A DNA stretch of 64,000 nucleotides from Mesorhizobium sp. L-2-11 (GCF_016756595.1 NZ_AP023257.1:2744001-2808000), one strand, 5' to 3'. Shown: positions 17,115 through 26,541, counted from the stretch's first letter. The notes: generated by a model from the sequence alone, not told the origin. Numbers and translations: made by a program.

Positions 17115-18131
17115 TCACCGCCTTACCCGTGATTTCAGCCAGCGGTCGAAGGCCACGGCGAGGATCAGGATCAGGCCGATGACGATGCTTTGCGTGTAGG
17201 ACGAGACGTTGTTGAACTGCAGCCCGTTCTGCAGCACGCCGATCAGTGCTGCACCCACCACCGTGCCGCCGACCGAGCCGATGCCGCCGAACAGCGAGGT
17301 GCCGCCGATGACCACCGCCGAGATCACGGTCAGCTCGTAGCCGATGCCGGCGACGGCTTCCGAGGAATTGAGCCTGGCCGACAGCACGAAGGCGGCAAGG
17401 CCGGCGAAGAAGCCGACGATGACGTAGACCGAGATCAGGATACGGTCGACGCGCAGGCCCGACAGCCGCGCCGCCTCGGCATTGCCGCCGACAGCGTAGA
17501 CGGCGCGGCCGTAGCGCGTGTAGCGCAGCACGATGTGGCAGAGGATCGCGGCGATCGCGAAGATGATCGCCGGCACCGGGACCGGGCCGATCAGCCCGGT
17601 GCCGAACCAGCGCATCGAGGCGTCGAAGCCGGAGATCGGGCCGCCATTGGAGATCGTCAGCGTCAGGCCGCGAAACACGGTGAGGCCGCCAAGCGTGACG
17701 ACGAAGGGCGGCACCTTCAGCCGGGTGATGGCGAAGCCCTGGACGCCGCCGGCCAGGGCGCCGACGACGACGGCGGCCAGAAGGGCGGCGAACCAGCCAT
17801 GGCCTTGCGCGCCGGACGTCGACAGCGACAGCGTGTTGGCGGTGCCGCCCTTGGCCACCACCGCCGCGACCATGCCGCAGAAAGCCAGCAGCGAACCGAC
17901 CGACAGGTCGATGCCGGCAGTGAGGATGACGAAGGTCATGCCGAGCGCGATCAGCCCGGTGATCGAGATCTGCCGCATGATGTTGAAGATGTTGATCGGG
18001 TCGATGAAGCTCGGCTTCAGCACGGTGAAGACGACGATCAGCAGCGCCAGGAACATCAGCGGGCCAAAACTCATCAGCAGGCGCGCGACATTGATGCCGC
18101 CGCGCTGGCCCTGTTCGGTCGTGCTGGTCAT
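17115..18131 (-). CDS. sugar ABC transporter permease (RbsC type)
   Basis: A 338-residue membrane permease with about nine or ten hydrophobic segments and the family motifs LGMTFVILTAGIDLSVGS and AVGGNAEAARLSGL. It is the last gene of the second sugar ABC operon: binding protein (20870), double ATPase (19699), permease. Its ATG overlaps the ATPase stop by four bases, indicating coupling. It is a paralog of the permease at 7663 but clearly divergent, so the two transporters probably take different sugars. No kinase or isomerase gene accompanies this second system in the window. Confidence 0.92.
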   Translation of the reverse strand: MTSTTEQGQRGGINVARLLMSFGPLMFLALLIVVFTVLKPSFIDPINIFNIMRQISITGLIALGMTFVILTAGIDLSVGSLLAFCGMVAAVVAKGGTANTLSLSTSGAQGHGWFAALLAAVVVGALAGGVQGFAITRLKVPPFVVTLGGLTVFRGLTLTISNGGPISGFDASMRWFGTGLIGPVPVPAIIFAIAAILCHIVLRYTRYGRAVYAVGGNAEAARLSGLRVDRILISVYVIVGFFAGLAAFVLSARLNSSEAVAGIGYELTVISAVVIGGTSLFGGIGSVGGTVVGAALIGVLQNGLQFNNVSSYTQSIVIGLILILAVAFDRWLKSRVRR

Positions 18132-19699
18132 TGCGTCGCTTCCTGCGTTTGATCGAGCGCCATCAGTTCCATCAGTTTTTCCTCTGTCGCCTCGATGCCT
18201 GGCATCTCGCCGGTGATGCGGCCGCGCCGCATGGTGACGATCCTGTCCGACACCGCAAGCACTTCGGGCAATTCCGACGAGATCATCATGATGGCGATGC
18301 CGCGCGCCGCGAGCTGCACCAGGATCTGGTGCACCTCGGCTTTGGCGCCGACATCGACGCCGCGCGTTGGTTCATCTACAATCAGCACCTTGGGGTCGCG
18401 TGCCAGCCAGCGGGCGAGGATGACCTTCTGCTGGTTGCCGCCGGACAGCCCCTCGATAGGCTGCTCGGGCGAGGCCATGCGGATCGACAGCGTTTTTCTG
18501 TAGCCCGCCAGTGCCTGGCGCTCGCGGCGTTCGGCCATGAAGCCGAGAGCGTTGGAGTAGCGGCGCAGTGCTGCGACGGAAAAGTTGGTGAGGATGCCAA
18601 GCGCGGCGAAGATCGCCTGGTGCTTGCGGTCTTCCGGAACCAGGCCGATGCCGAGCGCGATGGCGTCGGCGGGTGTTTCAGGCGCGATCGTCTTGCCGTC
18701 GAGGGTGATGGTGCCGGCGGCGATGCGGTCGGCGCCGAAGATGGCGCGGGCAAGTTCGGTGCGGCCGGAGCCGACGAGGCCGGCGACGCCGAGGATCTCG
18801 CCCGCCTTGAGGTCGAGATCGACGCCTTCGAGCACGATGGCGTGCGGCGCCTGCGGATCGCGCACCGTGCGCAGGCCGCGCACCGAAAGCCTGACGTCGC
18901 CGGCGACGTCGCGCAGCGTCGGCCTGGCATAAAGCTCGGACGCGGCGCGGCCGACCATTTTTTCGATGATTTTGGGCAGCTTGATCGGTCCGCCATCGCG
19001 GTCGAGATGGCCGGCCAACCGGCCGTCGCGCAGCACCGTCATGCGGTCGCAGATGGCAGAGGCCTCTTCCAGCCGGTGGGTGACGAACATGATGGCGACG
19101 CCGTCCTTGCGCAGCCGGCCCATGATCGACATCAGTTTTTGCACTTCGGTTTCGGTCAGCGCCGAGGTCGGCTCGTCCATGATGATGAGACGGCTTTTTA
19201 GCGACAGCGCGCGGGCGATCTCGACCAGCTGCTGCTCGGCCACCGACAGCGCCGACACCGGCGTCGCCGGGTCGAGGTCCAGGCCGACGCGGGCGATGAT
19301 GGCACGCGAGTCTACCTCCATCTTGCGCCAGCTGACCAGGCCGAATCGCCCGAGCGGCGCGCGGCCGATAAAAATGTTCTCCGCCACGGTCAGCGTCGGG
19401 ATCAGGCTCAGTTCCTGGTAGATGGTGACGATGCCGAGGCGCTTGGCATCCTGCGGATTGTGCGGATTGAATTCGACGCCGTCGAAGACGACGCGGCCGC
19501 TGGACGGTGGCATCACGCCGGACAGGATCTTGAGCAGCGTCGACTTGCCGGCGCCGTTCTCGCCGAGCAGGCCGAGGATTTCGCCGGGTCGAACCTCGAG
19601 CGAGACATCGCTGAGCGCGGTCACGCCGGCAAAGCGCTTGGTCACGCCCTCTACGGCAAGGAGGGCGGGAGATGATGTTGCGGCTTCAGCGACGGACAA
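18128..19699 (-). CDS. sugar ABC transporter ATP-binding protein (two fused ABC domains)
   Basis: A 523-residue double ABC ATPase of the RbsA/MglA type. Domain 1: Walker A GENGAGKST, signature LSVAEQQLVEIARAL, Walker B RLIIMDEPTSAL. Domain 2: LVGSGRTELAR, LSGGNQQKVILARWL, LIVDEPTRGVDVG. I propose the start TTG at 19699: CAGGAG lies six bases upstream and no ATG is available near the domain. A reading back to 19759 would translate the palindromic repeat. The ATPase drives the permease gene that it overlaps. A decayed copy of this gene's first 25 codons is found at 21101-21185. Confidence 0.9.
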   Translation of the reverse strand: MSVAEAATSSPALLAVEGVTKRFAGVTALSDVSLEVRPGEILGLLGENGAGKSTLLKILSGVMPPSSGRVVFDGVEFNPHNPQDAKRLGIVTIYQELSLIPTLTVAENIFIGRAPLGRFGLVSWRKMEVDSRAIIARVGLDLDPATPVSALSVAEQQLVEIARALSLKSRLIIMDEPTSALTETEVQKLMSIMGRLRKDGVAIMFVTHRLEEASAICDRMTVLRDGRLAGHLDRDGGPIKLPKIIEKMVGRAASELYARPTLRDVAGDVRLSVRGLRTVRDPQAPHAIVLEGVDLDLKAGEILGVAGLVGSGRTELARAIFGADRIAAGTITLDGKTIAPETPADAIALGIGLVPEDRKHQAIFAALGILTNFSVAALRRYSNALGFMAERRERQALAGYRKTLSIRMASPEQPIEGLSGGNQQKVILARWLARDPKVLIVDEPTRGVDVGAKAEVHQILVQLAARGIAIMMISSELPEVLAVSDRIVTMRRGRITGEMPGIEATEEKLMELMALDQTQEATQ

Positions 19700-19721
19700 A
19701 AATTGCTCCTGGATTGCGATT

Positions 19722-19906
19722 GCCGGCGGGACAGCACCCCCCTCTGTCCTGCCGGACATCTCCCCCTCAAGGGGGGAGATTGGATGTCACCTCGGCTTTC
19801 GCCAATCTTCCTGCGTTGCAGAAAAGGCGCCATCGGCGAAGCTGCCGATCTCCGCCCAAGTGGGGGAGATGCCCGGCAGGGCAGAGGGGGGCGCTGTCCC
19901 GCCGGC
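19722..19906. repeat. palindromic repeat family A, complete type copy
   Basis: 185 bp with terminal inverted repeats GCCGGCGGGACAGC followed by G/A-CCCCCCTCTG...CTGCC; arms about 60 bp, centre about 55 bp. It fills the gap between the binding-protein and ATPase genes of one operon and would be transcribed as a long hairpin. Confidence 0.92.
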
Positions 19907-19919
19907 CTCACCAATTGCC

Positions 19920-20870
19920 CTACTTCGTCTCGCCAAGCCTTTCCGCCTTGTCGAGATTGTCCTTGCCGATGACGATCGGCGTCAGCAGGACGAGCTTTTC
20001 CTTCGGCTCGGTCTTGTCCCTGGCATAGGCGACGGCGATCTGCACCGCGGTGCGCGACTGCTCGCCGGGGAACTGCTCGACGGTGCCGGCCAGCTTGCCG
20101 TCGCGCACGGCGACCAGCGCTTCGGGAAGCGCATCGAAGCCGTAGATCTTGACGTCGGTGAAGTTGCGCGCCGCGCAGGCTTCGACCGCGCCCAGCGCCA
20201 TGTCGTCATTGGCGCAGATGATCGCGTCGGGCTTGCCGTTGGCGGCAAGGCCGGCCTCGGTGACGGACAGCGCCTCGGCGCGGGCGAAATTGGCGGTCTG
20301 CTCGAAGACGATCTGGTATTTGTCCTTCAGCGGATCGAGAACGTTGTGCACGCCCTTGTTGCGGTCGATCGCCGGGCCGGCGCCGGGCTGGCCCTGCAGA
20401 TGGAAGATCTTGGCGCCGTTCGGGAACGCCGCCACCATGGCCTGCGCTTCGGCCTCGCCGCCCTTGACATTGTCGGCGCCGACATGGGCGAGAATGCCTT
20501 CGACACCGTCGACGCGACGGTCGATGGTGACGACGGGGACGCCGGCCTGGATCGCCTGCTCGATGGCCGGGGCCAGCGCGTTGACGTCGAGTGGCGAGAT
20601 GACGATGGCGTTGACCTTCTGCACGAGCGCTGCCTCGATGTCGGCGGTCTGCTTGGGCGCCGAGTTCTGGCCGTCGCTTTCGACAAGGTTGACGCCCTGC
20701 GCCTGCGCCTCCGCTTTGATCTGGTTCAGCATGTGCACGAAGAATGGAAAGCCGAGGCTCGGCACCGAACCGAGGATGGTCAGCTTGTCCTGGGCGAGGG
20801 CCAGTTGCGGAGCGGCCAGCGCCAATGTGCCCGTCGCCACGGACGACAGCAGGAATTCACGTCTGTTCAT
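19920..20870 (-). CDS. sugar ABC transporter periplasmic substrate-binding protein
   Basis: A 316-residue RbsB-type binding protein. The N-terminus MNRREFLLSSVATGTLALAAP has a twin-arginine-like start and a hydrophobic core, so export by Sec or Tat is likely, with cleavage near ALAQ. The body includes VISPLDVNALAPAIEQAI, GVPVVTIDRRV and ANDDMALGAVEA, typical of sugar-binding members. The ATG at 20870 follows GGAGGAGAC. It is the first gene of the minus-strand ABC operon. Part of its 3' end is repeated at 21402-21458 in the duplication scar upstream. Confidence 0.92.
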   Translation of the reverse strand: MNRREFLLSSVATGTLALAAPQLALAQDKLTILGSVPSLGFPFFVHMLNQIKAEAQAQGVNLVESDGQNSAPKQTADIEAALVQKVNAIVISPLDVNALAPAIEQAIQAGVPVVTIDRRVDGVEGILAHVGADNVKGGEAEAQAMVAAFPNGAKIFHLQGQPGAGPAIDRNKGVHNVLDPLKDKYQIVFEQTANFARAEALSVTEAGLAANGKPDAIICANDDMALGAVEACAARNFTDVKIYGFDALPEALVAVRDGKLAGTVEQFPGEQSRTAVQIAVAYARDKTEPKEKLVLLTPIVIGKDNLDKAERLGETK

Positions 20871-21100
20871 CAATTCAGTCTCCTCCCACATGAGCGCATG
20901 AACCCGAAAACCGGTTCCGGTTTTCCGAAAATTCCTGCGTCGATCCAGAAATGGAGTGTCCTTTGAGCGCCCTGGGGACGCAACGGCGCTCCAGCCGGTC
21001 CACCGCGACGTTCTCCTCCGCTCGGCGCCGGCGGGCGGATGCTAGCCAAGCCCGGAGATTTGCGCAAGAACGGGCGGGGCCGGCTCATGGCGGCGCCCAT
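20871..21100. other. promoter region of the second sugar ABC operon
   Basis: No gene is supported. A palindrome CCGAAAACCGGTTCCGGTTTTCCG lies near 20901-20924, just upstream of the binding-protein start; it is a candidate regulatory or dispersed intergenic palindrome. The stretch to 21100 is GC-rich non-coding sequence joining the duplication scar. Confidence 0.4.
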
Positions 21101-21458
21101 GCCGGCAAAGCGCTTGGTCACGCCGTCGACGGCGAGGAGGGCGGGAGAGGGCAGGGGCTTCGGCTGCGGGCAAGGTTGCTTCCTTGATGCAGTTTTTCAC
21201 GCCATCTCTTGGCGCTTGAACACCCCCCTCTGTCCTGCCGGACATCTCCCCCCTCAAGGGGGAGATCGGATGTCGTCACGGCTTTCGCCAATCACCAGCG
21301 TTGAAGAAAAGGCGCAGCCAGCGAAGCTGCCGATCTCCCCCTTGAGGGGGAGATGGCCGGCAGGCCAGAGGGGGGTGCTGTCCCGCCGGCCTTGCCAATT
21401 GGCCTATTTCGTCTCGCCCAGCCTTTCCGCCTTGTCGAGATTGTCCTTGCCGATGACG
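21101..21458 (-). pseudogene. duplication scar: remnant of an ABC binding-protein 3' end and ATPase 5' end
   Basis: 21101-21185 repeats the first codons of the ATPase gene (compare 19625-19710; both start GCCGGCAAAGCGCTTGGTCACGCC). 21402-21458 repeats the last codons of the binding-protein gene (compare 19918-19974). Between them sits a family A palindrome, exactly as in the live operon. The order and orientation match, so this is the junction of a second, now deleted, binding-protein/ATPase cassette, or a tandem duplication of the junction alone. Confidence 0.8.
21221..21390. repeat. palindromic repeat family A inside the duplication scar
   Basis: Both arms and the centre (CGGCTTTCGCCAATCACC...GCGAAGCTGCC) are present; the extreme left end (GCGGGACAG) is lost. 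It occupies the same relative place as the copy at 19722-19906. Confidence 0.85.
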
Positions 21459-21465
21459 CTGGTTG

Positions 21466-21774
21466 CTAGCGGGCGGCCAGCTTGTCCAACCGTTTGCAAT
21501 ACAGCCGCACGCCGACGGGGACGATCTCATAGCCGGCGTCGTTCAACTGGAGCTTCATCTCCTCGAAATGCCGCTTTGAGCCGCTGACGATCGATTCAGG
21601 CGTGTAGTCCCAGCCGTTGCGGGCGGCATTGGCCAGGATGTCGGCATAGACGCGCATGCTCGTGATTTTCACATCCGATTCCAGCACCTGCCTGCATCCT
21701 CTTGCGAACGACGGCGACTGGGCGGCGGAAAGACTCAACATCGTGCATGCAAGCATGATCGAAACAGGACGCAT
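21466..21774 (-). CDS. small secreted hypothetical protein
   Basis: A 102-residue protein with a Sec signal peptide (MRPVSIMLACTMLSLSAAQS, cleavage probably near SFA-R) and a mature domain of about 75 residues with two cysteines (GCRQVLE and RLYCKRL) that could form a disulfide. ATG 21774 follows GGGGGAGGTAACC; longer in-frame readings have no ribosome site. I do not recognise the family. It is divergent from the LuxR/TPR regulator gene at 21905 and shares its promoter region, so regulation by that protein is possible. Confidence 0.7.
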   Translation of the reverse strand: MRPVSIMLACTMLSLSAAQSPSFARGCRQVLESDVKITSMRVYADILANAARNGWDYTPESIVSGSKRHFEEMKLQLNDAGYEIVPVGVRLYCKRLDKLAAR

Positions 21775-21904
21775 GGTTACCTCCCCCGGATTGCAGCTTG
21801 TTGCGGCCAACGACCTTGCCATTTGTGCGCCTGCGGCGGGATCGCGCAGATGCAGTATTCGTCCTCCTGCATTTGTAGTATTCTGTCTTGGGACGGGTTC
21901 CACC

Positions 21905-23338
21905 ATGACGGTCAACGACGCTTCGAAAGCGCAGGCGCTCGATGCCTTGTCGGCTCGCGAGCGCGCGGTTGCGGAAAAATTCGCAACCGGCATGACCTAT
22001 CGCGAAATCGGCAATGCACTTTTCATTGCCCCGACCACTGTTCGCACCCATCTTGCGGCCATCTACGAAAAACTTGGCGTGCGTACCAAGATCGGGCTCG
22101 CGACGTATTTTGCCGGCGGTGCCGGTGCTCGGCCGGATGGGTCTTTGTCCGGCGCCCTGCCGGTGCTCGCCATATTTCCGATCGAATGCCTGAATTCGGA
22201 AGAGCGTTGGCACCGTTTTGCCGACGGCCTGTCGTCGGACATCACCATCGACCTTGCGCGATACGCGGGCTTGCATGTCATTGCCTTCCACACGATGAAA
22301 TCACTGGGCAGCAAGCCGGCCGATTTCGCGGCGGATGGCAAGGCGCTCGGCGTCACCTATTTCGTATCGGGCCAGTTGCGTGCGGACGACCAGAGGATTC
22401 GCTTGACGATGGAGCTTGCCGATGCCGCTAACGGCGTCAGCCTGTGGAGGGAGCGCTACGATCGCCCGGCCGAGGACGTTTTCGCGCTCCAGGACAGCCT
22501 GACCGAAAGCATCATCAATGTGTTTGCCGGCAGTTACGGAATGCTGGCCACGGTCGGCCGCAATGCGGTTCGACGCAAGCCGCCGGCCAGCTTGCGGGCC
22601 TATGATTTTTATCTGCTTGCCCTCGAACAGCACACTACGTTCAGCCGCGCCGGAAATGTCGAGGCGATCCGCTTGTTTTCACGCGCGCTGGAGCTTGATC
22701 CTGCCTTCGCCAACTGCTGGGCCGAACTCGCTTACGCCTATTCGGTCGAGGCCTGCAACGGCTTTGGTGACGACTTGCTGATATCGATCGAGAACTGGCG
22801 GATCGCGGCCGAAAACGCCCTGCGCCTCGACCCGACGGACAGCTGCGCTCACGCATGCCTTGGCAATGTCAGGGCATGCGTTGGCGATCTTGAAGGGGCG
22901 GAGCGCGCGCACCGGCGGGCTCTCGAATACGGCTGCAACCACGCCGGCATACTGCTGCTCCTGGCCGGCAGCAAGGCGCTTGTCGCCGGCGATCCGGCCG
23001 AGGCGATCCCGCTCATCGAGCGTGCCATGCGCCTCAATCCATTGGCCCCGCCCTGGTATTTCGGCATGCAAGGCCGCGTCCTGTTTGCCGTCGGCAGGCA
23101 TCGGGAAGCTGTCGCGGCGCTGCGCAGGAGTTCGCCGGAGTCGCCGGACGTGCTGATGTTCCTGGCGCTTTCGCATGCGGCCATGGGCGAGGCCGGCGCC
23201 GCGGCGCGCGCCGCGGCCCGCTTGAGAGCCGAATTTCCAGGCTTTTCGGTCGAACGCTTCATCGCAGGCTATCCAGTGACCAACCCGGACGCCTTGCTTG
23301 CCATCCGCCATTCTGCCGAACTGGCGAGGCTGGCGTAG
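21905..23338 (+). CDS. LuxR-type HTH regulator with TolB-like and TPR domains
   Basis: A 477-residue cytosolic protein. Residues 15-75 form a LuxR/FixJ-type DNA-binding domain (LSARERAVAEKFATGMTYREIG, APTTVRTHLAAIYEKLGVRTK). Residues 85-210 resemble the sugar-binding-like TolB_N/FlgO segment found in adenylate-cyclase/TPR proteins (IAFHTMKSLG..., ALGVTYFVSGQLR, LWRERYDRP). The rest is TPR (ALELDPAFANCWAELAYAYS and later AMRLNPLAPPWYFG). The same middle and C-terminal layout occurs in the cyclase protein at 43181, but there a cyclase domain replaces the HTH. It may be a signal-responsive transcription factor; target and ligand are unknown. Confidence 0.85.
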   Translation: MTVNDASKAQALDALSARERAVAEKFATGMTYREIGNALFIAPTTVRTHLAAIYEKLGVRTKIGLATYFAGGAGARPDGSLSGALPVLAIFPIECLNSEERWHRFADGLSSDITIDLARYAGLHVIAFHTMKSLGSKPADFAADGKALGVTYFVSGQLRADDQRIRLTMELADAANGVSLWRERYDRPAEDVFALQDSLTESIINVFAGSYGMLATVGRNAVRRKPPASLRAYDFYLLALEQHTTFSRAGNVEAIRLFSRALELDPAFANCWAELAYAYSVEACNGFGDDLLISIENWRIAAENALRLDPTDSCAHACLGNVRACVGDLEGAERAHRRALEYGCNHAGILLLLAGSKALVAGDPAEAIPLIERAMRLNPLAPPWYFGMQGRVLFAVGRHREAVAALRRSSPESPDVLMFLALSHAAMGEAGAAARAAARLRAEFPGFSVERFIAGYPVTNPDALLAIRHSAELARLA

Positions 23339-23490
23339 GCAAGTTGATGCATGCAGGAGTCGGTGCCGGCTCGCCCGATCGATGCCGGCCGATCACCGTT
23401 CGCGCCCACTGAAAAATTGACAGAACACCCGGTCTCGGCCATCCTTATGCCAGCCGCCATGTCCTGCGGCGGCGTGTGTATGAGCAGTCC

Positions 23491-23715
23491 ATGGCCAGTT
23501 CCGCCACCAGCCAGAATTCCAAGCGCGCCGCGGTGCGCAGGGCGCTCGACCGCCACAAGGTCTACATCACCGCACAGAGCTTTTCCGCCGGCGCCTACAA
23601 GGCGCGTGTCCTCATCGACGGCGAGGCCTACTGGGTCGACGAATTCCGGCTGAGCCAGCTCCAGCAGGGCCTGTCGCCGGCCGAGCTCGAACTGACGCCG
23701 GCCACCGACGATTGA
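23491..23715 (+). CDS. small hypothetical protein
   Basis: A 74-residue basic protein with good codon character: MASSATSQNSKRAAVRRALDRH, then YITAQSFSAGAYKARVLIDG and a leucine/glutamine-rich tail. The ribosome site is weak and a GTG at 23476 is an alternative start. I do not recognise the family. It stands alone between the LuxR/TPR gene and a palindromic repeat. Confidence 0.55.
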   Translation: MASSATSQNSKRAAVRRALDRHKVYITAQSFSAGAYKARVLIDGEAYWVDEFRLSQLQQGLSPAELELTPATDD

Positions 23716-23765
23716 GCTGTGTGACATCCATCCCTTCGTCATCCCAGGAGTATTCCGGGGCGCTG

Positions 23766-23933
23766 GCGGGACAGCGCCCCCCTCTGTCCTGCCGGACATC
23801 TCCCCCACAAGGGGGGAGATCGGATGTCACGAATGCTTTCGCCAATCTCCAACGTCAAAGAAGAGGCGCCAAGGCAGAAGCTGCCAATCTCCCCCCTCGT
23901 GGGGGAGATGTCCGGCAGGACAGAGGGGGGCGC
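23766..23933. repeat. palindromic repeat family A, full composite element
   Basis: Arms GGCGGGACAGCGCCCCCCTCTGTCC... and ...GGCAGGACAGAGGGGGGCGCG around the central ATGCTTTCGCCAATCTCCAACGT. It lies just upstream of ligD. Confidence 0.88.
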
Positions 23934-23982
23934 GAAGGAATGAGACGCCGGTTGCTGACCGCCGCGCGCTTCGGTCTTTGAC

Positions 23983-26451
23983 ATGCCAGCTCCCGCCAAA
24001 CTCAAGGCCTATCGCGCCAAGCGTGAATTCAGCAAGACGCCGGAACCGGTCGGTGGGCCGGTTGCCGCAGAAGGCAACCGCTTCGTCGTGCACAAGCATC
24101 ATGCCACTGCCGATCACTACGACCTTCGCCTGCAGGTCGGCGATGTGCTGAAGAGCTGGGCGGTGCCGCGCGGTCCGTCGCTCAATCCTGCCGACAAGCG
24201 GCTGGCGGTCGAGACCGAGGACCATCCGCTTGAATATATCGACTTCGAAGGCGTCATTCCCGAGGGCGAATATGGCGGCGGGCCGATGATCGTCTGGGAC
24301 ACCGGCGTCTGGGCGCCGATGGACGATGTCGAAAAGAGCTTGCGCAACGGCTCCTTCAAATTTCGTCTCGCCGGCGAGAAGCTGAATGGCGGCTGGATGC
24401 TGACCAGGCTGAAACCGAAGCCCGGCGAGGACGAGGGCAAAAAGAACTGGCTGCTGTTCAAGGAGCGCGATCTCGCCGCCGATACCGCGCTCGACATACT
24501 GGAGGCCCGGCCGGAAAGCGTCAAATCCGGCCGCCGCATCGAGGAGCTGGTGGCAAGGCCTGCCGCAAGGCCTGCGAAACCGGTGGCATTGAGACCCGGT
24601 GCGCTGCCGGGCGCGGTCAAGGCGCCGCTGCCTTCCCGCATCGAGCCGCAGCTGGCCACGCAGGTTCCAAAGCCGGGCGGCGGCGGCCCCGCGGAAAATA
24701 CCTGGCTGCACGAGATAAAATTCGACGGCTACCGCACCATGGCGCATCTGGCCGACGGCGCGGTCAAATTGATCACTCGCGCCGGCCTTGACTGGACCAG
24801 GCGCTATGGCGACCTGCCGCTTGCCTTTGCCAGGCTGCCGTGCCGCGATGCAATCGTCGACGGCGAGGTCGTTGCGCTCGATGCCAAGGGCATCAGCCGC
24901 TTCGCGCTGCTGCAGGATGCATTGGCGCAAGGCGCCGGCAACAAGCTCCACTTCTATGCCTTTGACCTGTTGTATCTCGACGGTTGGGACCTGAGAAAAG
25001 CGCCGCTCGGCCGGCGCAAGGCGCTGTTGTCGCAATTGCTGTCCGGCCTGGGCGCCAACTTCGCCATCCAGTTCTCGGACCACGTCGAAGGCGATGGCCA
25101 GGCGCTCTATGACCAGGCCTCCGAGATGGGGCTGGAAGGCATCGTCTCCAAGCGTGCCACGGCGATCTACCAGAGCGGCCGCAGCAAGACCTGGACCAAG
25201 ACCAAGGCGCTGAAGACCGGCGATTTCGTCATCGCCGGCTACACCACCTCCGCTGCAGCCGAGGGGCTGGCCGCACTCGGGCTCGGCGAATTCGAGGACG
25301 GCGAGCTGCACTATCGCGGCAAGGTCGGCACCGGCTTCGATGCCGCCACCGCCACCGAGTTGCTTTCCCGGCTGGAGCCGTTGCGCGCCGGCGCGTCGGC
25401 GCCCGACGGGGTTCCGCGCGAGATCATGCGCGAGATGAACTGGGTGCGGCCGCTGCTTTCGGCCCATATCCACTATGCCAACCGGACCACCGACAATGCG
25501 CTGCGCCATGCCGTGTTCCGCGGACTGCGCGACGTCGGCCTGTCGACGCCTGTATCGGCCAAGCGCAAGCGGCTGATCGCCGAGGCCGACCTCGCCACGA
25601 TCTGGGTGACCAACCCGACGCGGCGGCTGTTCGGCAGAACCGGACCGACCAAGCTCGATATCGCCGTCTACTACGCGCTGGTCGGCGACTTCATGCTGCC
25701 GCACATTTTGGGTCGCCCGGTGTCACTGGTGCGCTGCCCGACCGGCAAGCCGCAGGACTGCTTCTTTCAGCGCCATGCATTCACCGGCATGCCGAAATCG
25801 GTGGCGACCTTCGAGACGACCAATTCCGAGGGCGAGACCAAATCCTACCTGTCGGTCGAGGACGCCAAGGGTTTTCTGGCGCTGGCGCAGTTCGGCGTCG
25901 TCGAGTTCCACATTTGGGGCACCCATCGTACGCGGCTCGACAAACCCGACCTGATCGTCTTCGACCTTGATCCCGGCGAGGGGGTCAGCTGGCGCGAGGT
26001 GGTCGAGGCGGCGGTGCATATCCGCACCGAACTGGAGGCGATGGGGCTGGTGCCGTTTGCCAAAACCTCGGGCGGCAAGGGCATCCACATATCAGTGCCG
26101 GTGAAGCAGAAACAGAACTGGAAGAAGCTGCACCAGGCGACCAGCGCCATCTCCTCGGCATTGGCCGCCACCGCGCCCGACACCTTCACCACCACTATGG
26201 GCAAGGACAACCGCAAGCGGCGCATCTTCATCGATTTTCATCGCAACGCGCGCGGCCATACCTCGGCGGCACCTTATTCGCTGCGCGCCCGCACCAATTT
26301 GCCGGCCTCGACGCCGGTGAGCTGGTCCGATCTGGAATTCATCGACGCTCCGGAAGATTTGAATTACTCTTCGCTGCCGGGCCTTCTGGCCACCTCCGGC
26401 GATCCCTGGGTCGACATGGAAGATTTCGCTAGGGATTTGCCGGTATTGTGA
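23983..26451 (+). CDS. ligD: ATP-dependent DNA ligase D (phosphoesterase-ligase-polymerase)
   Basis: An 822-residue multidomain NHEJ enzyme. Residues 10-175 are the 3'-phosphoesterase domain (VVHKHHATADHYDLRLQ, WAVPRGPSLNP). Residues 220-530 are the ATP-dependent ligase, with adenylated Lys246 in EIKFDGYR and motif IV LEGIVSKR near 384-391. Residues 540-815 are the archaeo-eukaryotic primase-type polymerase with catalytic Asp661 and Asp663 (VFDLDPGEG) and SGGKGIHI. All three activities look intact. It repairs double-strand breaks together with Ku, encoded 90 bases downstream. The order PE-LIG-POL is the one common in Pseudomonas and rhizobia. Confidence 0.97.
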   Translation: MPAPAKLKAYRAKREFSKTPEPVGGPVAAEGNRFVVHKHHATADHYDLRLQVGDVLKSWAVPRGPSLNPADKRLAVETEDHPLEYIDFEGVIPEGEYGGGPMIVWDTGVWAPMDDVEKSLRNGSFKFRLAGEKLNGGWMLTRLKPKPGEDEGKKNWLLFKERDLAADTALDILEARPESVKSGRRIEELVARPAARPAKPVALRPGALPGAVKAPLPSRIEPQLATQVPKPGGGGPAENTWLHEIKFDGYRTMAHLADGAVKLITRAGLDWTRRYGDLPLAFARLPCRDAIVDGEVVALDAKGISRFALLQDALAQGAGNKLHFYAFDLLYLDGWDLRKAPLGRRKALLSQLLSGLGANFAIQFSDHVEGDGQALYDQASEMGLEGIVSKRATAIYQSGRSKTWTKTKALKTGDFVIAGYTTSAAAEGLAALGLGEFEDGELHYRGKVGTGFDAATATELLSRLEPLRAGASAPDGVPREIMREMNWVRPLLSAHIHYANRTTDNALRHAVFRGLRDVGLSTPVSAKRKRLIAEADLATIWVTNPTRRLFGRTGPTKLDIAVYYALVGDFMLPHILGRPVSLVRCPTGKPQDCFFQRHAFTGMPKSVATFETTNSEGETKSYLSVEDAKGFLALAQFGVVEFHIWGTHRTRLDKPDLIVFDLDPGEGVSWREVVEAAVHIRTELEAMGLVPFAKTSGGKGIHISVPVKQKQNWKKLHQATSAISSALAATAPDTFTTTMGKDNRKRRIFIDFHRNARGHTSAAPYSLRARTNLPASTPVSWSDLEFIDAPEDLNYSSLPGLLATSGDPWVDMEDFARDLPVL

Positions 26452-26541
26452 GGGCGATGTAGGTTTTGCGCAGCACCGTTCGTCCTTTGGACGAAGCGCT
26501 GCGAACAGTTCGACAGTGCACGGCCGCGTAGGAGAATTTTT

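Noticed and set aside
23827..25704. 625-codon frame opposite ligD
   Set aside because: Antisense shadow of a confident LigD gene; no ribosome site or family sequence.
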